Assembly: GCA_031841125.1 (NCBI GenBank)
Contig: CM063106.1
Location: forward strand, 37,568,001 to 37,632,000
Source of the DNA: Acanthococcus lagerstroemiae
Lineage: Eukaryota > Arthropoda > Insecta > Hemiptera > Eriococcidae
Direction of reading: 5' to 3'
Length of the DNA: 64,000 nucleotides
Below, piece by piece: positions 56,320-64,000 of this stretch. The position numbers were made by a program, and so were the translations under genes. The notes beneath the pieces are model-generated. The model was not told the origin of the DNA, made no database searches, and worked only from the letters and a program-made list of their open reading frames with translations. How positions within the stretch are numbered: the first letter of the stretch is position 1; each line of letters begins with the position of its first letter.

Positions 56320-56515
56320 GGTAGCTGTACCGGATTTGGTACCTAGTATCTACCTATTTTCATGAGCTGTAAATTTGTACGAACCTACGACGCAGCGTAA
56401 CCGCACCAGGCCATCGGCATCAACTTTTTTCCGTTTCAAAATTAATTTCGAAGAAATATCGACGATTTTTTTTTTCGGGGGGGGGGGCTACAGCCCCCTA
56501 GCCCCCTTCAAGATT
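56320..56515 (+). mobile_element. SINE family A tail fragment
   Basis: TTTTCATGAGCTGTAAATTT, CTACGACGCAGCGTAACCGC and AGGCCATCGGCATCAAC match 28730-28815, followed by a G10 run and CAGCCCCCTAGCCCCCTTC as in the tail at 28850-28880. The tRNA head and core are absent. Confidence 0.75.
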
Positions 56516-59500
56516 TCGCCATTGACTGCCTGAGTCCAAAATCAAGAATGTACAATGTGCATACAATATTTTCTTACAATGGCCATACCGTCAATATAAG
56601 CGATGCTCAATTGTTACATATAAACTTCTTGACTAAATGACAGTCCCACATATACTCGTATGTGAATATCAGTTCTACTTCTCAAAGCCTGTTAGTTGTG
56701 ATGTAGGGTTTTTCAGATAATAAAGGCGTGGGCACCAGGATGCAAAGCAAACACATAATTATCAAGTACAAAGAAAGAATTTTCATTGTTCTACCCGACA
56801 AGGAAAACAAAAGAAGATCATAAAAAGCAAAGAAAAGTTTCGCCACCGGTTATAGCTCTCGGCAGTCTCTCTAATTGTCCAAAAAAAAATCTTATTTTTT
56901 CAGGTATTTATTGAGATCCAAGAAATTGATCCGCGTGAAAAATCTTGTTCTATGTAAAATTACTGACAAAATTATATCACATTGCATTATACTTGTTTCA
57001 ATCTTGATTACCGAGGAATGTTTAAATAACCTTTCACATTGCTGATGTAAAGACGCATCAGCATAGGCTTTGTGTGCAAAAATGTAGAATCTTATGCATT
57101 TTTTTTCTTTCACCAAGTTTTTGCGAATATATGTCAAGTACTCCCGGAATAGCTTCTCACCTTACTATTGTCGCTCCCTTACCTCTACACCTCCAGAACT
57201 ACGCATCCATGATGTGTCTTTTATCTTTAACCCTGAGATACCATACACGTGACCTTCACATCATGATGTAAGCATAAAATATTTAGATTCACATTGATCT
57301 TATTCTTATGGTATTCTCGAGTCCTTTGGGTCATGTAAGAACTTTTCATAATGTAGTTTTACGTGCTTACATTTGAGAGAAAGGAATTTAGGTTTTTATA
57401 TTGGATTTTCGAGTTTATTAAAGTCGCATTTGATATTGCTTTGATCCTAATTGAGAACTCTAGCGCTTCGGGAGGGGGCTCTAATTTAAGGGCATCAATG
57501 AATACCACCCCCTAAAATTATGAGCTTTCAATGTGAGATCTGAGTAAATCTATGGAAATCTCTTGAAGTACAACCACGTGCGGAAGAATTTTCGCCGGTG
57601 GCGACTATTTTCATTCATAGGAATTGACAACCCGGCTGTTTATGTGTATATTACATCTCCCATAGAGTTCCCCATATTCCGACCCATACTAACTGACCTG
57701 ACGAAAATCACATGGACAAGTTATCTAAAAATTTTACCAATGACGTAAAAATAGTGATAAATTCCGTAATCAATTAAAAATTTGGTCAAAATCGCAATTT
57801 TGAAACACCGATTTGAAGTGTTTGCGAAAATGATCCATTTACGTATTCAATACAAATTTGTACGATATTTGACTATAAGATCTCAAGTTTTTTGAAAATT
57901 TCTTAATTCTTCCGCTTTCTTCTTAAACCTACTCATTTTGGTTAACAGCTCAGCAATTCCTTTTAACTGGAAGATAATTTACGTTTTCTTCCAATCTGTC
58001 TTTCTTTGCTTGGTGGTAGTTCTTGTCTCCAAATTCTGTTCAATAAGTAAGGCAAACGTCTTCGATTCACTTCAACATTATTTTTCTCCAGTGATCTCTC
58101 AAGCGGATAAATTGGGTGCATGACGAGCCTAGCCTTCCTACTCGCCTTCCAAGTCGACCTGTCTACAATTCAAACAGAATTCAGGAACAGTGAAGAAAGA
58201 GAAATGTACCTACCTAACCTCGTTCTGCATATAGCAGCTCTTCTATTTGTGTTTGTTAAAAACTTGTACAGTGTAGTTTCTATAGTCATTGTTGATGCTA
58301 ATCGAAAGATCACATAATTGCATCGTAATTCTAATTCTCTCTCTTTCTGTATGTACTGAATACGAAATATGTGGGTCTTGATTTAGGAATGTTTGTTATT
58401 ATTTATGTAACAAAGATCATATCTACGGATTAAATGGTGTGGTAACTCTTTCACAGAATCGAAGATTTCGGTGGCGGTGAAGTTATATGGGAATTTCTCT
58501 CGTTATAGTTATATCAAGAAGATAATATCGATAATCTACGTATTCTCAGTTGGTTAGCCGAAATCGGAGGATGAGGGGAATCACGGCAAGTAACTGAAAT
58601 GATTGTCTTTCTGACTTAATATTATATAGGGGCTCGATAACTGGACGCTAGTAACTAAAAGCCAATCAAGTGACAAAATTTCGATTTACAGAAAAAAAAA
58701 ATAAATAAATAAATAAAAATAACGTTCTTATTCAAAATATACCCAGAAAAATCATCATGTTTTAACGGTTTAGTCTTATGAGAGTCATTTTTCCGCAGCA
58801 CCGAACTGATGTTATTTACACATGGCTTAAACTATATTTTCCCGCCCTAGGGAGGAAAGTGATCATTTCACTTTTTCAAAGTAACTATGATGTTCCAAGA
58901 AATGATTTGGTTACCTTGATTCCACTGTTTCATGCCGATTCATGTCCTCGTATTGTTGGAAGTCGACCATTGTAGTAATCATGGACATCAAGAATTACTA
59001 TTTACGCGAGCATTGAGAAGAGGAGTTCATGTTCATTATGTTTTTAATTTTTGAGTATATTTTGAATAAGATATCGTACACAACAGACTCATAAAAGAAG
59101 CGCTACTCGTGCTGCAAACTTCGCATTTGTGAAAAGGCTTCTTTTCCTCCCTTGTTGCATGGGTGGAAAACTAGATATAGCAGGTGTAGCACGCGCTACA
59201 TTCAGCCATAAATTACTACACTCGGACAAAAAAATTGCTACATTAAATTTTGTAAACAAGAAATGCAACAAGAAAACACGTGAAGAAAAATTACAAATTT
59301 TCAGAAATTGGGAATGTATAAAATATGAGATAGTGCAGTCTGCAGACTGCAGTAGCAAGCAGGCTTACACCCAGCGGCCTGCAGTCTCCACCTTTTATGG
59401 TCCACTATGCAATTGCAATTAGTACCACAAGGCGGACTGTTGAAAGAAATATAAATTTAATGTTATGGGTTATGGGCGCTAAGAGCGCTAGTAATAGCAT

Positions 59501-59837
59501 GGTTTGGAGGCTCAAAAATAATTATAAAACATGGAATAAAATCACATCCTGAAAACTGAACATGTGAGTAACAAAAGGAAATTCGCAGAATTTTGAACCA
59601 TACTTACGAATTTTAAGCGTTTTGGCTATATAAAATTATTACATTCAATGATTTTGAAATGTGGTGCATTTTTTAAAAGTGTGGTGCAATTTTTTCCTCT
59701 TAGTGGAACATTTTTGAAAGTTTCATCTGGGAACACTGTTAACTGGTGATATGGTGATCGAGGTATTCATATAGAAAACCAGAGAGACCGGTAAAGCGAA
59801 AAAAATTGGAGATTCAGAAATTACTGATCAAGATGTA
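56516..59837. other. Mostly non-coding DNA, one hAT-like scrap
   Basis: At 57505-57545 CCCCCTAAAATTATGAGCTT with TCAATGTGAGAT matches the interior of the hAT-like element (near 17360 and 26415). Two adjoining hydrophobic plus frames (57938-58123 and 58120-58317) overlap by a few bases, but I cannot place them in any family. The 97-codon frame at 59129-59422 is also unrecognised. Confidence 0.4.
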
Positions 59838-60763
59838 AGGTGTAGTGGGGTAATTGCAAACGACTTCTTGATTAGTGACACTTTGCCAACCTACTGTGAC
59901 CAGGTGACCACTCTATATGGCACCAATTAACATCAAATTTCTGTCACACATACTTTGAAGGGTTCTCTTTTAGTGGGGGAAATTTTGTACCAATAAATTT
60001 ACAACTTTTTGAAAAAATGGAACTTTGAAACTTTTCAATCACGTTTTTGCATTTACCCCATCATGGGGTAAATGCTAAATCGTACATTATTTTTGCGAAG
60101 CCATATATTTTTGCAGTTTTGACCATCTCGCGATATTCTACATTAAATTTACTAACTTTTGATCTATTCATAGGCTTCGTTCGGTCAAAATTTCTAGGAG
60201 TTATCTACTTGAGAAGAATTTTTCAGTGGAGTGAAAAAATTTCAAATTTAAAAAAAAACAAAATTGAGCTAAAAATTAAAAAAATGATGATTTATCAAAA
60301 GTAGAAATGTATTTTATTAGAAAATACAAAATTTCGATTATCTTAATGGTATTTTCGGACCGTTTTGAACCTAAAAATCATTTTAAAAAATTGTTGTGGT
60401 AAATACAAAATTGTATTGATTTTGCAATTGCCCCGCGGCATGACTTTTCGTTGGGGTAAATGCAAAAACACATATTTCCGCCAATGTAATTAAAATTTTT
60501 CAAAATCAATGGTCTTACCTTAAACTTGAATCTTTTGTGATAATTAACAGATAAATATCTTTTCAAAAAAATTTCACTGGATACACTTTCGACCGTTTTG
60601 AAAAACAACGTGATTTAGACATATGATGATAAAAACATTTCCACAGAACAAACGAGCGCACTGATATTGTTCAGGCCGGGTAAGTATATAAGGAATAGAT
60701 GTGCCTTAATGTACATGTTTCTTTGCCTCCAACAGCTGATTTTGCAATTACCCCACTGCACCT
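59838..60763. mobile_element. TA-flanked 926-bp element with GGGGTAA-TGCAAA motifs
   Basis: It begins AGGTGTAGTGGGGTAATTGC and ends in the reverse complement of AGGTGCAGTGGGGTAATTGC, with TA at 59836-59837 and 60764-60765, as for Tc1/mariner-type transposition. The terminal motif GGGGTAAWTGCAAA recurs inside: a 27-nt palindrome at 60049-60075, and copies at 60421-60434 (inverted, GC variant) and 60453-60466. Short frames inside show no transposase motif. Confidence 0.8.
60049..60075. repeat. 27-nt palindrome
   Basis: GCATTTACCCCAT and ATGGGGTAAATGC are perfect 13-nt inverted arms around a single C. The arms are the element's terminal motif in head-to-head form, which could arise from fusion of two ends. 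Confidence 0.95.
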
Positions 60764-60864
60764 TACTGAGAAGAGCCGCTGCAAAAAATGTTTTTATGAT
60801 CTCATTACCAATGGAATGACAGAGATTCAAATTTGCTGATCACTTTTGGTGTCAGCAGCTTTAT

Positions 60865-61440
60865 TTGACTTTTAAATTTAAGAAGAAATTCCCAGATGAT
60901 CTTTTGGAGCGTACAATTAAAAGTCATATTTGTACCTTTTTTGATGGTAAAAAATTGAAAACAGAATTCCCGATGCGCAAAATCCCGCCAGTTACCTGGG
61001 TAACTAAAAGGAGACCAAGGGTAACCGATGGGTGTCTGGGTAATCTGAGGGTAACTGGGTTGCAAATGGGTAATTTTTCCGCGAGTAATTAGAGGGTGAA
61101 TGATTGCGCATCAGGTTGAGTGTCATATACGAAAGAGATGACTTCAGAGCTGTATCAAAATGCACACATCTTCTTGGTTTTTTTGTTTCGTAAAAATAAT
61201 TTAACTGAATGCTTTGATGAGGCTATTAAGCTCCTGGAAGTTTTGATAACAATTCCAATGACATCAGCTGAAGCAGAAAGATGTTTTTCCACTTTAAAGA
61301 GAATAAAAACTTTTCTGAGGAGCATGATGGATGAAGATAGAGATTATCTGTACTTGCCATGTTATTCATTGAAAAGGGACTGATTTCAGATCTTCCAGTC
61401 TTCAGTGAGAGAGTAATCGACAAATTTGTAGCAAGAAATG
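60865..61440 (+). pseudogene. hAT transposase C-terminus, split by a MITE
   Basis: Before the MITE: KFKKKFPDDLLERTIKSHIC and FFDGKKLKTE. After it (61116 on): LSVIYERDDFRAVSKCTHLL, then after stops and a shift EAIKLLEVLITIPMTSAEAE with RCFSTLKRIKTFLRSMM. The last part is the hAT dimerisation domain (S-A-E-R-x-F-S-x-L-K-R-I-K-x-x-L-R), found at the end of all hAT transposases and closest to ZMYM-like insect hAT proteins. The catalytic domain is missing and stops occur near 61190, so it is dead. Confidence 0.88.
60967..61117. mobile_element. CCCGATGCGC MITE, copy 2, inside the hAT pseudogene
   Basis: The element (60969-61115, 147 bp) begins CCCGATGCGCAAAATC and ends GATTGCGCATCAGG, flanked by TT on each side (2-bp duplication, included). 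Removing it joins K-T-E to L-S-V-I-Y in the hAT reading frame. The interior has GTTACCTGGGTAAC, an inverted pair, and several further GGGTAAC/GGGTAAT words, as in copy 1. Confidence 0.85.
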
Positions 61441-61894
61441 AAAGACGTATATGGACTTGACATACGAAAATTGAGGAAAGCTTAGAATTTATATTACAAA
61501 ATTATTGTTTCTTAGTGAACAGATTGAACATTTTTTGACATTATAAATTTTGATCAGTGTGTTATGACTTTTATTATGTATTCTAATTTTTGAAAGTCAA
61601 GATGGTGTAACCTTCAAAACGCATCTAAGGACTATCATTACCCATTGAACCGCCTATCAAAATTCTCACGAGTCGCCACTGGCTCTGAGTCACCAACAAA
61701 GTTTTTTCATGTCATGTCAGTTTGTCAGACGTATTTCTGTTTTTTTTTTTTTTTTTTTTTTTTTGTATTTTGTTGAATTTTTATCAGCAGAGGAAAAAGT
61801 CCATAATATTAAAATTTGAGACGAAGGGGGAGGGGCTTCAAAAGACTTAATATGTGTTTGCTACACCCTGAAAAAATCTAGGTCTCCACCACTG
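61441..61894 (+). mobile_element. Probable 3' flank and terminus of the hAT element
   Basis: Downstream of the transposase remnant the sequence continues to a terminus whose reverse complement starts CAGTGGTGGAGACCTAGATT, ending at 61894, a hAT-style end. A 24-nt T-run lies near 61740. The matching left terminus was not found, so assignment to the same element is an inference. Confidence 0.5.
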
Positions 61895-62154
61895 CCTTAC
61901 TCCCCTTCCCTGTAACTGGCCACCTGGCTGTTGGAAAGGGGAGTAAAATAATATACTTATTATACTTATTATTATTGTTGTGTAATTTACCCGCACTATT
62001 TTTCTCGATATTTTGTCTTTTGATTGACTTCCGGTTATTAGCATCCAGCCGGCTTAGAGCGACTATCGGTACTATGTGTATTATGAGGAAAATTCAGTTA
62101 CCCCAAATATTTTTCGATCATACGCCCAGGAGTGTTCAGTCAATGGTCACTGGT

Positions 62155-62293
62155 ATGAACGAGAAGTCGCACCATAGGGCCAACATGTGATAAGGCGCAG
62201 CGGCGCCGACACGATAACACAATCTCCGCTACATGCATTACGTACACGTTGCACGTTACTACATGTTTGCCTATGGTGCGACTTCTCGTTCAT
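62155..62293. repeat. Fold-back repeat, 139 bp with about 33-bp arms
   Basis: The left arm (62155-62189) begins ATGAACGAGAAGTCGCACCA and the right arm (62261-62293) is its reverse complement with one small indel, TAGGGCCAAC versus TAGGCAAAC. The about 71-bp loop is CpG-rich. The outer sequence has GGT before the left arm and ACC shortly after the right. Flanking duplication is not clear. It could be a very short MITE or a structured transcript. Confidence 0.85.
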
Positions 62294-62299
62294 CACCCG

Positions 62300-64000
62300 G
62301 TATAAGCTTCGGTAGCTTTTAAGCTCCTGGTTGACTTAGTACATGGCTTGAAGCTAATTTTCTGGCTTCAAATATGGCTTAATGCTGTTTGGCTTCCGGC
62401 TTTTAATCTTTCCCCATGAGTTACAGTTACTTCAGTCACAAGTTACAAAGCTTGCAACTTCCCACCATTTTGTTACTGATAAGACAAATTTAAGGAATCG
62501 TTGTTAATTCAAAATTCTGAGCTCCGAAGAAACAGTGGAGTTGCTGTACTGAATACTGATCCTCGAAGTACTGATCGCGATTCACGGTAAAAAATTCTCA
62601 AAGACAGTAAACTTTTTGTCAGTTTATTTATAAATTATTTTTATTTTCCTTTTTGTCTTTTGGTATTAACTGAATTGATAAGTTTAAGCTACGAAACCTA
62701 GCATATGGCTGACTTATGGGCTCAAAGCGGATTCGCAAAAGTCGCCTGGTTGGTTTTTGGCTTAATGAATAACAACCAAAATTGTGGCTTAAGCTTAAGC
62801 CGCTAGTGGCGTCAGCTTAACATTCCTGCAAACGCCACTATCTAGTGACGTCATCACAGATGATTTTCAAATATTATTCATATTTTCTTTTCCATCGCGG
62901 TGATGTCCTTCTCAGTAGAGATGCTCATTGCACACGCTAACTATACTGCCATCCGGAATTCGGTACGTAAATTATTCCTCGGAATAATTAACTTCGTCTT
63001 CGTTTTATATTTATATTAATTAGATCACCGGTTTTTCTCGACATCATTTCTCCTCCAAACGACCTAAACACACGATCTGCACGTGCTTTATCATTTCCAA
63101 TCGGGAATCGACTAATTCGATGCCCATCTAGCTTTTTATTATTCTCAAAATACGCTTCTGAAATACGCCCTCTCACTCTTTCTTTCCCTTCTTAATTGTT
63201 AATCTTCGTACCTCCACATTCTCATGTCATATTTCTCTGAAAGTCACCATTTTTTCGTGCAGACACAGTATAAGCTGTCAATAATAACAGGATCCCCTGA
63301 CTGGGGCCATCGCTCATCATCTGTATCTAGGTTCTATTGCGGCAGTTTCCTTATAATTAGTCACTTTAGGTATTACAATTTAGATCACACGTGAAGTGAT
63401 CTCGTGTCAACGGTGTCTCGTATCCACTGAAAGGCGTGAGGTCTTGTACCCGCTTCTATCGTGTATTAATTATTATAATATCAACAAACACTCAGCATAC
63501 GTTCATTTTTTAATTCAGTTTAACGTAAATTGTTGATATTTCAACTTTATTAGCTCTGGACTTATTCCGGAAAATCGAATCTACGGCCTTGACTCCCAGG
63601 ACCCTCATAACAGATTTCGGCAGGTACTGTAAATAAGCACGACGACCGAATAATTTACTAGGGCACACCGAAAAAAGAAACAGAAATTCCGTAGTTTGAA
63701 AGTAGTAAGCGAGATTATTAGACTTTAAAAGCCGGGCGTCGAGATAACGTTTATACTCCATCATGAATGCAGTACTTAGTATAAGAATTTTATGGTATTA
63801 CAAGGTCAGTTATTTCAATAGAATTTGGTCTTCATGCACACTGCCTTTCATTATCGTTGAAATTAGTATAAGGCTTCAGGACATATAACCTCATTTATGC
63901 GGTCTGGCTCATAAATATTCTTCACGTGTCGTCTGCGGTTGGAAGGCTAGCGATCCACATGGCAACTCTCGAGATAGCAGACCGCAAAAGTTCCACCGAT
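62300..64000. other. Low-copy DNA, no gene recognised
   Basis: Complex, relatively CpG-rich sequence without repeats found elsewhere in the window. A short AATTATTCCTCGGAATAATT near-palindrome (9-nt arms) is at 62970-62989. Minus-strand frames at 62988-63176 and 63510-63764 have no motif I recognise. Confidence 0.4.

Noticed and set aside
57938..58317. Two overlapping hydrophobic frames, considered as a chemoreceptor exon
   Set aside because: Membrane-like segments only; no conserved receptor signature could be seen and the frames are not joined.
1..64000. CRISPR array, bacterial operons or phage
   Set aside because: No spaced identical repeats, no operon-like gene packing and only eukaryotic transposon proteins were found.

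Overview
This is a eukaryotic, almost certainly insect, genomic window with no bacterial-style gene organisation. It is AT-rich, and no intact host protein-coding gene can be supported. Almost every recognisable protein segment is a decayed transposable-element remnant. The element mix (R1-clade and other APE-type LINEs, mariner, pogo-like, hAT and TA-flanked elements, tRNA-headed SINEs, a probable Penelope fragment) fits an insect with a repeat-rich genome; the order cannot be fixed from sequence alone.

Layout, left half. A pogo-like HTH remnant with CCGAT-motif repeats lies at 0.8-1.5 kb, a LINE C-terminal fragment at 1.8-2.4 kb and a TA-flanked MITE at 3.7-3.9 kb. Three kinds of tandem repeat occupy 7.1-9.0 kb. 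A GC-rich R1-clade retrotransposon pseudogene (9.3-13.4 kb) has a second LINE inserted in its endonuclease, bounded by an 11-bp duplication. A CpG-rich stretch at 13.9-14.4 kb may be a promoter and first exon. Two inverted copies of one hAT-like element lie at 16.4-18.0 and 25.8-27.2 kb; they share flanking sequence and an apparently common target-site duplication. Between them are an RTE-like RT fragment, a modular repeat, a 1.7-kb field of degenerate GACTC-type repeats and an internally deleted mariner.

Right half. A tRNA-headed SINE, several hAT-type MITEs with 8-bp duplications and a Penelope-like GIY-YIG fragment are followed by a nearly full-length EN-RT LINE ORF2 (36.3-39.4 kb, minus) split by a 192-bp MITE. 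Next come a pogo-like C-terminal half split by another MITE, a LINE tail, and two SINE families with different tRNA-like heads but a shared core. The rest (43-64 kb) is mostly low-copy AT-rich DNA with scattered MITEs, a 926-bp TA-flanked element with a 27-nt palindrome, a hAT transposase C-terminus split by a small MITE, and a fold-back repeat.

The genes do not form a pathway. The main information is in the nesting, which gives relative ages: LINE into R1, MITE into LINE, MITE into hAT, LINE into hAT, SINE into GACTC array. No previously undescribed cellular system can be demonstrated. The best candidates for novelty are the SINE core shared by different heads, the GACTC fields, the CCCGATGCGC MITE with 2-bp duplications, and the duplicated hAT composite.
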